A stretch of 64,000 bases of DNA. Origin: CAYPPG01 sp964412555 (lineage in GTDB: Bacteria; Hinthialibacterota; Hinthialibacteria; Hinthialibacterales; Hinthialibacteraceae). Within the stretch, counting starts at the first letter, position 1. Each line of letters opens with the position of its first letter. Where the stretch lies: positions 62,001 through 126,000 of the forward strand of contig CAYPPG010000014.1 of the NCBI GenBank assembly GCA_964412555.1, written 5' to 3'. The position numbers were made by a program, and so were the translations under genes. The notes beneath the pieces are model-generated. The model did not search any database and was not told the DNA's origin. It worked only from the letters and a program-made list of their open reading frames with translations. Below, piece after piece: positions 1 to 8,723 of the stretch.

Positions 1-1
1 G

Positions 2-835
2 CCGTATGGCAGCTGGTGGGGAGAAGGGGATGAAAAAATCTTTGTAGATGATGATGTTCGTCCTTCGACATTCGGAACCGGTTCGGAAGATTATTACAAC
101 TATGCCTGGTCTTCGCCCGAGATTTTCGTCCATCCCTATTTCGGCCAGCCTCGCAACGATGGCCCGGCGAATCGCGGATTCGTTACGAATCATCGTTGGC
201 ACATTCTCGATCCCCTGCCCTTTCAAGAACGAATTGCGTTTTATATGGAACTTTTTAGTCATGAACGCACACCCGGTGTTTCCTATGCGCGCATAGGTTA
301 TCATTACGGCCGCCCCGGTTTGATGGACGATCATGTGCCGATCACGGATGAAGATGTTCGTCCACTTTCCTTACCGAATAACTGGATGCCGGAAGCCCGG
401 ATGGGTGCGGACAATTCCGTATTCTATCAAACCGAAAATATCCTTCGGGGTTCTGCCGAGATTACCTTCGATGAAAACAATATCTGGTCGGGCGGAAAAG
501 CGATGATTTGGCATCCGCAGAATCAAGAAGACAACTTGACTTTGGCACTCCCAATCGAGGAGGAAGGAAGATATAAAATTCGTTTCGCGACAGTTCAAAA
601 CGAAAATGTGGGTACTTTCTCCGTGCAATTGAACGGAGAACAACTCAACTTCGAATCCGGTGAATCGGTTGCCAATCTCTATGTTCCATATCGCACATTG
701 AATCGGATTGTTTCCTCACAAGATGTCGAACTGCGAAAAGGAGAGCAGGTATTGACGATACGGTTTGAAGGTACACGGCCGAGAGGCGGGGGGAATACGT
801 TGGGGATTGATTTTGTTTGGCTGCAAAAGCGATAG
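2..835 (+). CDS. GH172 (DUF2961) family glycoside hydrolase, 5'-truncated by the window edge
   Basis: The open frame enters at base 2 and has no start inside the window; about 277 residues are visible. The first part reads PYGSWWGEGDEKIFVD, then FGTGSEDYYNYAW, the hallmark of the DUF2961 domain now classed as GH172, a family known for fructosidase and arabinofuranosidase activity. The HPYFGQP and HERTPGVSYARIGYHYGRPG stretches continue that domain. The last ~110 residues look like a small beta-sandwich appended to it (IRFATVQNENVGTFSVQLNG onward). Any signal peptide lies outside the window. It ends in LQKR, without the C-terminal aromatic motif of other secreted proteins here. It converges with the next gene 10 bp away. 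Family assignment is fairly sure; the substrate is unknown. Confidence 0.8.
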   Translation, partial: PYGSWWGEGDEKIFVDDDVRPSTFGTGSEDYYNYAWSSPEIFVHPYFGQPRNDGPANRGFVTNHRWHILDPLPFQERIAFYMELFSHERTPGVSYARIGYHYGRPGLMDDHVPITDEDVRPLSLPNNWMPEARMGADNSVFYQTENILRGSAEITFDENNIWSGGKAMIWHPQNQEDNLTLALPIEEEGRYKIRFATVQNENVGTFSVQLNGEQLNFESGESVANLYVPYRTLNRIVSSQDVELRKGEQVLTIRFEGTRPRGGGNTLGIDFVWLQKR

Positions 836-845
836 CCTCTAGAAA

Positions 846-1538
846 TTAATTGGCCGAAGAAGTGACAACAATAGCAGGGATGATTGCCGCAACTACCATA
901 GCGGCCTGAACCGCATCAATCACCTCTTTGGCGGCTTTCCCCATTACTTCCCCGTTGATGATTTTGTTGATCCGTTCCTTCTTGGCCTTCAGTTTCTTTT
1001 TGTCAAAAACCATTCGCAACAAATCCGCTCCGTTTGCCAGGGATAAAAGAACCACCGTGCGCGGCTCGATTTCTTTTGTATAGGTAAATATAGCCTTTTT
1101 CAATCGATCCACGATTTCCCGTTCCGGTTTTGGATCGATCTCGGGATAGATTTGACGTGTGAATATGAATAATACTTTTCCTTCATCCGATTTCAAGATT
1201 CCGCGTTCACACAATTGTTCCGCCACCCGATGCTTCAACTTTTTCAGTTGAGCAAAATGAGAGCCCCAATGCTGCAATCCTTTCGGCCGCTTTGCGGTTT
1301 GAATTTTATCCAGACATTCATCGAGGATGGGATCGCCAAGCGGTTTTCGATCGATCACTTCCACCTTTTTTTTCTTCGAATCTTCGACTCGAATTTTTCG
1401 TTGCAGCAATAACTCCGCCAGAATACCGCCGCTGACGGCATAGGGATACATACTTCCCGCTTCCACTGTCCCTTCTTTATCACGAAGAGCGAGTAACAGA
1501 ATTTCCTCGTATAAAAACAATGGCTGGTCTTGATTCAT
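846..1538 (-). CDS. GPP34 (Golgi phosphoprotein 3-like) domain protein
   Basis: 230 aa. Residues ~5-35 read LFLYEEILLLALRDKEGT followed by YAVSGGILAELLL, the conserved opening of the GPP34/Vps74 fold, and the helical remainder fits that family's length (about 200-230 aa). Eukaryotic members bind phosphatidylinositol-4-phosphate; bacterial members have unclear roles, possibly at lipid membranes. There is no signal peptide; the C-terminal ~30 residues are Ala/Val/Ile rich and could contact a membrane. Two ATGs are adjacent (1541 and 1538); a GGGAGGAA Shine-Dalgarno lies too close to the first, so the second is chosen. It stands alone, with a divergent secreted-protein gene upstream. Confidence 0.8.
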   Translation of the reverse strand: MNQDQPLFLYEEILLLALRDKEGTVEAGSMYPYAVSGGILAELLLQRKIRVEDSKKKKVEVIDRKPLGDPILDECLDKIQTAKRPKGLQHWGSHFAQLKKLKHRVAEQLCERGILKSDEGKVLFIFTRQIYPEIDPKPEREIVDRLKKAIFTYTKEIEPRTVVLLSLANGADLLRMVFDKKKLKAKKERINKIINGEVMGKAAKEVIDAVQAAMVVAAIIPAIVVTSSAN

Positions 1539-1730
1539 CATTTCCTCCCTTCCTTTTCCATCCTTTTATTAAATACGAGCATTTCAGATTTTTCGTTCAA
1601 CAATCTCCATCAAAATACGTCCTTAAAATAAGTTCACTTTTTCGGAATTTCGCTGGAAATCACTTTAAAGCCATGGTAAGATGAAATGATCACTCACTTT
1701 ATAATCGTATTCCAAACAAGGAGATCAATC

Positions 1731-3131
1731 ATGTCCAAATCATTCATTTGTCTTGTATTTTTTTCGATCTTTGTCTCCATATCCCTTTCAATGGCAAATG
1801 CGGATGGAACATTTTTTTTCTGGTATGGAAGTGTACCGACTTCAGTCTCCTGGGCGCCATTCCAATGGGAAGATCAAGATCGTGCCAGTGGTTTTGCATC
1901 CAGTGTCCTTGTTGGCGAATTCTATAACCACACACCGGATGCAGATGATGATGACCAGCTGAACACATCTCTGACTTTCAGTTTGGATGTAATGGGAAAC
2001 CGAGGTGCCCATCACCCTACCGTCCTTCCGGAAGGAAGCGGCACAGTCAGTATGTGGTTCTATTATGACCTCGATTACGGAATGAGTCTCAACGAGCAGG
2101 CGAATTCAATCTATCTGTCCGTCCTGCCAGGTTCGGATCTGGTCAAAGACAATTTTATCGGAGTAGAAATGATCGTTGGGGAAAGCAATTTTCGAGTCAT
2201 CACGAATGACAATCCAACCGGTGTCGATGGCCCATCTCTGAAAGCCAACGATTGGAATCATCTTGTGTTTACAGACGATGGGAATTCGACAACGGTCAGC
2301 ATCAATGATACCAAGGTGAATCTCACTCTTCCTACCGGCAGTAATCTGTGGTACATCAACATAGTGGAGGGCATCATTCAAAGCGATGGGAGCATCGAGA
2401 GTGGAGACTGCCCGGAAACGTTTTATATCGACGATATCGTCTGCACTTCGCCCATTCCTTCCGGTATCGAGTTTATCGACGTTCCTCTGACATCGAATAC
2501 TGTCACCATCGATGGTGTAATCAATCCGGACGAGATTGCCGGTGCAAATTCTGTCAGTTGGAACGGCAGTTCGACAGAACGTCCCGGTGTTCACGCCCAA
2601 TTTTACGGCCAATGGCAATTACCTACGCCGGAAGATTTGACGGCCACCGTTCATTTGCAAAACGACGGATCGAAACTGTATATCAGTGTCGATGTCGTGG
2701 ACGATGTCATTTCGTTAGCGGCCAAAAGCAGCTGGTGGGAAGATGACAGCACGGAAATCTATATCGATCATGATAACAGCCGCAGCACGACCGATGCTCC
2801 GCAGATCAGCGTCAATGCGGATATGACTTTCGGCAATCAGGATACTTTTGCGGATTGGCTGGTGATCACATCTACACTCAAAGAAGACGGGAGCGGCTGG
2901 CAGGTGGAAGCGGAAGTGGATATGGCCACACGGGAACTCGCGCAAGGAGAAACATATGGTTTCGATATCTCCATCAACGATTCGGATGGCGAAAACGAAC
3001 CGGGATATCAAGGCGCGCAGGAATGGCTCTATGCCAGTTACGAATATGCGTATAACAACGAAACCTATTGGGGGAATATTCGTATCCTTGACAATGCACT
3101 TACTCAAGTTCAACGTTGGTATTTGTATTAG
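1731..3131 (+). CDS. Secreted LamG-like/CBM9-like protein with C-terminal V-x2-W-x-L-Y motif
   Basis: 466 aa. The start at 1731 follows AAGGAG with good spacing and gives a Sec signal peptide (MSKSFICLVFFSIFVSISLS, cleavage near ANADG). An upstream in-frame ATG at 1686 would bury that signal. Residues ~60-245 look like a concanavalin/LamG-type sandwich (WNHLVFTDDG, IYLSVLPGSD). Residues ~255-455 look like a CBM9/DOMON-type sugar-binding domain (DGVINPDEI, KLYISVDVVDDV, WEDDSTEIYIDHD, EWLYASYEYAYNNETYWG). The protein ends in VQRWYLY, one of six exported proteins here sharing V-x2-[WY]-x-[IL]-Y at the extreme C-terminus. No catalytic domain is visible. Binding of carbohydrate outside the cell is inferred. 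Confidence 0.72.
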   Translation: MSKSFICLVFFSIFVSISLSMANADGTFFFWYGSVPTSVSWAPFQWEDQDRASGFASSVLVGEFYNHTPDADDDDQLNTSLTFSLDVMGNRGAHHPTVLPEGSGTVSMWFYYDLDYGMSLNEQANSIYLSVLPGSDLVKDNFIGVEMIVGESNFRVITNDNPTGVDGPSLKANDWNHLVFTDDGNSTTVSINDTKVNLTLPTGSNLWYINIVEGIIQSDGSIESGDCPETFYIDDIVCTSPIPSGIEFIDVPLTSNTVTIDGVINPDEIAGANSVSWNGSSTERPGVHAQFYGQWQLPTPEDLTATVHLQNDGSKLYISVDVVDDVISLAAKSSWWEDDSTEIYIDHDNSRSTTDAPQISVNADMTFGNQDTFADWLVITSTLKEDGSGWQVEAEVDMATRELAQGETYGFDISINDSDGENEPGYQGAQEWLYASYEYAYNNETYWGNIRILDNALTQVQRWYLY

Positions 3132-3147
3132 GTTGAACATAAATATT

Positions 3148-3810
3148 TTAAGTCAGCGTCCGCAACCAAACAGCTAGCGAGAATAAAAAAGAGAGAGGAT
3201 TAAGGTTTCCAATAGCTAGACGTAGATCTTCACATAAATCACCGGTTCTTAATTTCGAAGGATCAAGGCGTTCTGTATTGATATGTAAGTGTGAGGGAGG
3301 ATGAGCTGGATTAAAACCAATATCGTACGTCCAATTTCTAAGCCATTTTTCATAGGGATAATTTTTTGTTGGTCTAGTATCCCATTCCCACCGCAAATTC
3401 ATCAAATTATGATAGTTATCTGGCACTCCCCAAATCCGAACATAGGCTTGACTCATTTCTAAATAGGGAATTTGTTGTTGGATAGCAAACGGTACGATAA
3501 GTCTCATCGGATTTGAATATATTGAATTACCATCGTAAGCTCTTACGACAAATAGCATTGAAATTTCACAACGCTGTTTAAAAAGAATAGGAAATATTGA
3601 ATTTTCGGCACGCTTTTTATGACCAGAAAACCATTTATTGGCTTCACTTTCGCATAAACCCGCAGCAATAACAAGCCATGTTTTGTTTTCCTTGTGAATT
3701 ACCTCGGATTCAAATAGTTTTCCGTCTGAATCAGGTCTATGAAAAACTGCGCAGTCTTCCAGGCATTTACTGAAAATATTTTTGATGGAAACAAGAATGT
3801 AATCAGACAT
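3148..3810 (-). CDS. Unknown protein, third gene of an NTPase operon
   Basis: 220 aa, not recognised. No signal peptide or transmembrane segment apart from a hydrophobic C-terminal stretch (LSFLFSLAVWLRTLT). The middle holds many aromatic and charged residues (RLIVPFAIQQ, WEWDTRP) and a histidine-rich PPSHLHIN segment near residue 172 that might form a metal or catalytic site; this is a guess from composition. Its ATG abuts the stop codon of the preceding gene (TAG then ATG, 0 nt between), which indicates translational coupling with the 205-aa protein and the upstream ATPase. The reading frame is AT-rich relative to neighbours, as are the other two operon genes. Confidence 0.6.
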   Translation of the reverse strand: MSDYILVSIKNIFSKCLEDCAVFHRPDSDGKLFESEVIHKENKTWLVIAAGLCESEANKWFSGHKKRAENSIFPILFKQRCEISMLFVVRAYDGNSIYSNPMRLIVPFAIQQQIPYLEMSQAYVRIWGVPDNYHNLMNLRWEWDTRPTKNYPYEKWLRNWTYDIGFNPAHPPSHLHINTERLDPSKLRTGDLCEDLRLAIGNLNPLSFLFSLAVWLRTLT

Positions 3811-4428
3811 CTAATCCTCATTTACAATATCCATTGTCAATGGCGGATGTTGTTTTAACCAGTGGTCAATTTCCTTTTTCGAAGGAGATTGACCTGGAAG
3901 CTCATCCAGAATCGTACAAAAATGATAAGGCAATACACTTTTTATTTTTTTAGCAGTTTTTTCTCTCCAAATTGAAAGCATAGTTGCTGAATCATGAATT
4001 TTCGGTCCGAAAAACGAAGCCAAATCAGGTGCAAAACGTTGGAAATCAGAAAAATCCGCATTTCGAATGACTAATATTGATCCTGGTTCTTCCGCAAGAG
4101 CGCGTCGCCACCCATTAAGCCATGGACCAATAGAATGACTCGTAGCTTGTTGTAAAAAGATGATTAATAAATCATTTCGAACTGGTAGAAGTGAACCTTC
4201 CTCAAGATGTTTTTCTTCCGAAGTAGATTGTAATTCAAATATTGGCCGAAGCAGGCGACTAGCTTCCTTTGAAGAAGAAAGTAATAAGGGATATTTTGGA
4301 AGGTCTTTTAAAACTGCCAACATAACAAGCAACGAACGAACAAGATCATCTTGATTATTCCATAAAAGAACATGGATCCCTCGCTTTTCAAGCAAGATCG
4401 ATTTGGCAAATTGTTCCGCTGTAGCCAT
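3811..4428 (-). CDS. Unknown protein, second gene of an NTPase operon
   Basis: 205 aa, no family recognised. Alternating hydrophobic strands and helices (IHVLLWNNQDDLVRSLLVML near the N-terminus, SILVIRNADFSDFQRFAPDL near residue 116) suggest a small alpha/beta fold, possibly Rossmann-like, but no nucleotide-binding motif is visible. There is no signal peptide or membrane segment. The ATG sits 1 nt after the ATPase stop codon, and its own stop directly precedes the next ATG, so the three genes are very likely one translationally coupled unit whose products act together. Confidence 0.6.
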   Translation of the reverse strand: MATAEQFAKSILLEKRGIHVLLWNNQDDLVRSLLVMLAVLKDLPKYPLLLSSSKEASRLLRPIFELQSTSEEKHLEEGSLLPVRNDLLIIFLQQATSHSIGPWLNGWRRALAEEPGSILVIRNADFSDFQRFAPDLASFFGPKIHDSATMLSIWREKTAKKIKSVLPYHFCTILDELPGQSPSKKEIDHWLKQHPPLTMDIVNED

Positions 4429-4429
4429 C

Positions 4430-5767
4430 CTAACCTACTTTTTCTCCTTTATTGATGCGATATCGTTGCAATATTTTTTCAGATAAAGGATGAATTCGTA
4501 AAGGTTGCTCGCCTTTATCAGGTTCCATTACAAGTAATCCAATCGGAGATCGCAATAAAGTGGCAGCTGCGCCTAGTCCAATTTTATTTTGATCTATTTG
4601 ATCCAATAATTCTAATTCAGTTGGACCATAATCTTGATAAGCTCTTTGTGCATTGTAGATAATAGCTTGTGCATCCGAGATTTCAATGCGTTTATGGCCA
4701 GATAAGTGTGCTTCCTTACATGCATCAATCAAAAATTGGATAAAAGTTCGTGGAATACCACCACTGTAATGTGCTAATAATTTCAGACTTTCGGGAGGAA
4801 TCAGTTTTGCTAGTTCACAACTTTTAAGAATTTCCTCATAAATGGATGGAATGTTATCACCGTCCAATTCAGGAATATCCAAAGGATAAACCATTAAAGG
4901 TTTTCCCCAATATGATTCGACTGAATATCGCATTTCACCAAGCGTATATTCATATGGAGCCGTCATGATTATTGAAGCATTTATTCTTTGCCATTGAGGA
5001 ACAACTTCGATAAGAACTTCTTTTGCAGATAATGAATTCCGAATTTTATCAACGTGGTCAACGATAAGCACGGGTGGTCGTCCTCGATGTATATCTTTGA
5101 GCCATCCTAACAATCTGTTCAATAGATTTATTAAACTATCTGGAGCCAATCCAAATCGTTCAGAACGCTCTGAAACAGCTTCGTGTTGAGCGGCTTTACC
5201 AAGGATCAAAGCAACAGCTCCTATTTTATCATTCAAATAAATCGGAAAATCCATTCCACCAAAACTGAATATCGCTTTCTGATTATCCTTTGTTTTTTCT
5301 CCTTGCAACCAATCGATTAAGCGTTCTAATATTTCATCTTGTAATCGAGAATAATTATTACGAATTTCTATTGGTTGCCTATCCAAATTTTTTGTTAATT
5401 TCCTTGAAGCACTCCAGCAATCCCTAAAAATCGTTAAAAAAACACCGGTTGCACCACAACGTTCAGGATGCTCTTCTTTTTCTAAGTCACAAAAAACCCA
5501 AAATCCAGCACGCTGTTTTTCAAGAACTCTCTGACGAAAAAAATACCATAATTCAGATGATTTTCCTACACCAATCTGGCCAGTTACAAGAACTCTAGCT
5601 TTGCCTTGTTGACTTTCAATTTCAAGAAGAAGCCTTTTTGTAAGATCTCCACTTTCTCGTTCTTGATGTTTTGTCTCTCCCTCATACATTCCTGTACCTG
5701 CAGGTTTTTCTGCGTTAAGACGTCCTAAAATCTTGCGTAAATCTTGAAGATTATTAAGAGAAGGCAT
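4430..5767 (-). CDS. P-loop NTPase (AAA/STAND-like), first gene of a three-gene operon
   Basis: 445 aa from the ATG at 5767, which has GAGG upstream; a longer TTG start at 5788 is possible but less likely. A Walker A motif (GQIGVGKS) lies at ~63-70 and a Walker B (VLIVDHVD) at ~233-240, with HYSGGIPRTFIQFLIDA near 335-350 resembling the sensor/lid region of ORC- or AAA_16-type ATPases. A winged-helix-like end (LGAAATLLRSPIGLLV, IHPLSEKILQRY) follows. It is cytoplasmic. Such ATPases often serve as the switch in conflict or defence modules; that role is inferred here from the operon, the AT-rich composition and the lack of any housekeeping match. Confidence 0.75.
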   Translation of the reverse strand: MPSLNNLQDLRKILGRLNAEKPAGTGMYEGETKHQERESGDLTKRLLLEIESQQGKARVLVTGQIGVGKSSELWYFFRQRVLEKQRAGFWVFCDLEKEEHPERCGATGVFLTIFRDCWSASRKLTKNLDRQPIEIRNNYSRLQDEILERLIDWLQGEKTKDNQKAIFSFGGMDFPIYLNDKIGAVALILGKAAQHEAVSERSERFGLAPDSLINLLNRLLGWLKDIHRGRPPVLIVDHVDKIRNSLSAKEVLIEVVPQWQRINASIIMTAPYEYTLGEMRYSVESYWGKPLMVYPLDIPELDGDNIPSIYEEILKSCELAKLIPPESLKLLAHYSGGIPRTFIQFLIDACKEAHLSGHKRIEISDAQAIIYNAQRAYQDYGPTELELLDQIDQNKIGLGAAATLLRSPIGLLVMEPDKGEQPLRIHPLSEKILQRYRINKGEKVG

Positions 5768-5966
5768 TGAAATACCTCGTAAGATCAATCAACAATTTCT
5801 ATAGATTATTACACACAATTCAAATAAAGTAAAGAATTCTGTAATATGGATCATTTCAAGTACCATTAATAAGGATTTATAGGTTGTCAGTAATGCAATA
5901 TGAAGGCACAATACCGGTTGAATAATCATCGAAAATTTCACTAAACTGACTGTGAGATTACAATCT

Positions 5967-8306
5967 ATGACATTACAATCTCTTTTATCAATCTTGATGC
6001 TCCTAACAGTAGAATCCGAGTTGTTCAATGATTGTTTCGAAAATACACTTTCCAATTGGAGTTCCCTTTGGACAAGAGAAGCGAATGCAGGATCGGCTAC
6101 CCTTGAAACACAGACGGCATTCAAAGGAGATCAATCCGTAAAGATCGTACATCACGGTGAAGAGAATTGGAGTTTCTCTCCCCATGATCGCATCCCGGTC
6201 AAGCCAGGGGATTTATTCATCTTACACGCCGCGATGAAAATCGAGGGAGAAGGTTCTGCGACTCTCTGCGTGGTTACGCTCGATGAAAAGGATAACGTCC
6301 TTGATTGGTCTTATGCCGCAGAAAGCCGGAAAGGAACGAGTGACTGGCAATCCGTCTTTTCCCATTTCATCACCACGGATAACGTTGCCACCATCTATCC
6401 TCGTGTAATCGGAGAAGGCAAGGCAACCGTTTGGGTGGATGATTTCCGCCTTGCGAAGTCTGGAAATATACAAACGATTCGCGATCAATCCATGCCGAAG
6501 GTAGCTTCACTCGAAAATTCATTTCTTTTGCTGGACTTTCATACTGATGATGGAACTATTTCGGTCAAAGATAAACGCACCGGACAAACTTGGAAGCAAC
6601 AATGTATCAATCCCGATTGTGCCATTACAGATATCAAAAAAAGTGAACGCAAAATCGAAGTTCGACAGATACAAATTGAATCCACACATAATATCACAAC
6701 GACCCTAGAGCTTGATGAAAAGAAACCGGAATTCCTTTTCACCATTTCAAAAGCAGGTGAAATCGGGGAACTGCAATGGCCCATTCGGTATCCGTATCCC
6801 TTTGTGAGTCATGCGGGAACCTATCTTGTTGTTCCGATGAATGAAGGAATTTCTTATCCGGTCGACGATCCATCGATCTCACCCAGGAGACTCATCGCTT
6901 ATGGCGGACACGGAATATGTATGCCGTTTTGGGGAGTTACGGATGGAAAGAGAGGACATATGGCTATTCTCGAAACACCGGACGACGCGTCCATACGCAT
7001 TGGGAGGCAGGATGGCAATCTTTGCATCGGTCCGGAATGGGAAGCACAGAAACGTCTTTTCGGCTATAACCGTCAGATTCGTTACGTCTTCTTTGATCAA
7101 GGCGGTCATGTTGCCATCTGCAAACGCTATCGGCAGTATGCGAAAGAGCATGGTTTGTTGAAAACCCTTCAGGAAAAACAACAGGCAAATCCAAATGTCG
7201 ACAAATTGATCGGAGCGGTCAATGTTTGGTGTTGGGAACGGGAAGCGCTCGGAATTGTCAAGGAAATGAAATCAGCGGGGATCGATCGTATCTTATGGAG
7301 CAATCGTGAATCCCCCGAGGTAATTAAAGCCATGAACGACATGGGCATCCTCACCAGCCGTTACGATATTTACCAAGATACGATGAATCCCGATCATTTC
7401 CAGTATCTACGCGGTGTGCATCCCGACTGGACAACCGAAGCCTGGCCGGACGACTTGATGCTCGATGCAAACGGCGACTGGCGCAGAGGCTGGCGCGTGA
7501 AAGGAAAGGATGGGGAATGGTATCCTTGCGGTGTGTTATGTGACAAGCAGGCATTGAAATATGCCCGACAGAGAATTCCGAAAGAATTAAACAACCATCC
7601 TTATCAATGCCGTTTCATCGACACGACCACTGCTTCTCCATGGCGGGAATGCTACCATCCCGATCATCCGATGACACGAAGCGAAAGCAAGTATTGGAAG
7701 ATGGAACTTCTGCGTTATATCTCCGAAGAAATGAAGTTAGTCACCGGTAGTGAAACGGGGCATGACGCCGCCGTGCCGTTCGTGCATTATTTCGAAGGGA
7801 TGCTGAGTCTGGGGCCGTATCGGGTACCGGATGCCGGCCGGAATATGCGGCAAAGATGGGAGGAAGTTCCGGAACGAGTGGAAAAATTTCAAGTTGGGCA
7901 CAAATACCGTCTGCCGTTGTGGGAACTCGTGTATCACGATTGCGTGGTGGCGCAGTGGTATTGGGGAGATTACAACAATAAATTACCGTCGTTGTGGGAT
8001 AAACGAGATCTTTTTAATATTCTATATGGTACACCACCGATGTTTATGTTCGAAAAACAATATTGGGAAAACAACCGGGAACGATTTGTGCAAAGTTACC
8101 AGAATGTTTGCCGTGTTGTGCGGGCGGTGGGATATGCGGAAATGACGGATCACCGCTTTTTAACCCAGGATCGTGATGTGCAGCAAACTCAGTTCGATAA
8201 TGGAGTTGTGGTCACTGTCAATTTCGGAAATTCGCCGTATCGCTTAAATGATCAAGTGAACATTCAACCCATGGATTTTCATGTTACCGGAATGCAAATT
8301 CGATAA
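5967..8306 (+). CDS. Secreted glycoside hydrolase related to GH101/GH129
   Basis: 779 aa from the ATG at 5967; a GTG at 5952 is also in frame. The N-terminus has a short hydrophobic run (LLSILMLL) that could be a weak signal peptide. Residues ~25-165 form a beta-sandwich of carbohydrate-binding type (ENWSFSPHDRIPVKPGD). The catalytic part, ~250-700, holds GAVNVWCWEREALGIVKEMK, CRFIDTTTASPWRECYHP and GSETGHDAAVPFVHYFEG, an arrangement typical of endo-alpha-N-acetylgalactosaminidase relatives. The Asp of FIDTT and the Glu of GSETG are candidates for nucleophile and acid/base. A C-terminal beta domain follows. A mucin-like or other alpha-linked substrate is inferred only. It ends MQIR, without the aromatic C-terminal motif. 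Confidence 0.65.
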   Translation: MTLQSLLSILMLLTVESELFNDCFENTLSNWSSLWTREANAGSATLETQTAFKGDQSVKIVHHGEENWSFSPHDRIPVKPGDLFILHAAMKIEGEGSATLCVVTLDEKDNVLDWSYAAESRKGTSDWQSVFSHFITTDNVATIYPRVIGEGKATVWVDDFRLAKSGNIQTIRDQSMPKVASLENSFLLLDFHTDDGTISVKDKRTGQTWKQQCINPDCAITDIKKSERKIEVRQIQIESTHNITTTLELDEKKPEFLFTISKAGEIGELQWPIRYPYPFVSHAGTYLVVPMNEGISYPVDDPSISPRRLIAYGGHGICMPFWGVTDGKRGHMAILETPDDASIRIGRQDGNLCIGPEWEAQKRLFGYNRQIRYVFFDQGGHVAICKRYRQYAKEHGLLKTLQEKQQANPNVDKLIGAVNVWCWEREALGIVKEMKSAGIDRILWSNRESPEVIKAMNDMGILTSRYDIYQDTMNPDHFQYLRGVHPDWTTEAWPDDLMLDANGDWRRGWRVKGKDGEWYPCGVLCDKQALKYARQRIPKELNNHPYQCRFIDTTTASPWRECYHPDHPMTRSESKYWKMELLRYISEEMKLVTGSETGHDAAVPFVHYFEGMLSLGPYRVPDAGRNMRQRWEEVPERVEKFQVGHKYRLPLWELVYHDCVVAQWYWGDYNNKLPSLWDKRDLFNILYGTPPMFMFEKQYWENNRERFVQSYQNVCRVVRAVGYAEMTDHRFLTQDRDVQQTQFDNGVVVTVNFGNSPYRLNDQVNIQPMDFHVTGMQIR

Positions 8307-8540
8307 ACGGGCTTACAGCATATCCGTTACGGAAATTCCCAATCCTGTTTCTTTTTTTCACCTTTCCTTTTTCATACGATCCATTCATCGTGATATTCTT
8401 TCTCAAATGAACATTCTTATCCAACGATTTGGAAAGAATCTTTCTTTCCATCATTTTGGCTTGCTCTTTGCGAATAGGAAAAGAAAACGGATCGTTCGAT
8501 ATATAAGAATAATGAAAAATCTCTTTGTTTCATTCTCACA
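8307..8540. other. Intergenic stretch with no supported gene
   Basis: Pyrimidine-rich on the plus strand and AT-rich. The only long open frame through it (8281-8628) overlaps the hydrolase gene, has no Shine-Dalgarno and an arbitrary composition, so I treat it as chance. The stretch leads into the prepilin promoter at 8542. Confidence 0.5.
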
Positions 8541-8569
8541 GTTGACAAAAAAACGATGTCAACTATACA
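8541..8569 (+). promoter_or_regulatory. Sigma-70-type promoter overlapped by a 7-bp inverted repeat
   Basis: TTGACA at 8542-8547 and TATACA at 8564-8569 are separated by 16 bp. GTTGACA (8541-8547) and TGTCAAC (8557-8563) form a perfect inverted repeat with a 9-nt gap, covering the -35 box and the spacer, which is a usual place for a repressor operator. The next gene is the prepilin at 8724, so the leader would be about 150 nt. Confidence 0.6.
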
Positions 8570-8723
8570 TTTATAAAAAGACAAAGTGTTGGTTTCCTAG
8601 TAATAAAGAGTCCTCACCATTATTCTAGCGTTTCCACGACAGTCACATACAGAACTTCTATCCGCATAAAAGATTTGAAATCCTTTATACGAACGAATAT
8701 CCACCTGAAAGGAGCAATGATCC

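Noticed and set aside
5789..6124. 111-codon minus-strand frame upstream of the NTPase operon
   Set aside because: It is a shadow of the hydrolase start region and the intergenic stretch, with no ribosome site.
8281..8628. 115-codon open frame between the GH101-like gene and the prepilin
   Set aside because: Starts inside the preceding gene, no ribosome site, biased Phe/Lys/Arg composition and no family resemblance.
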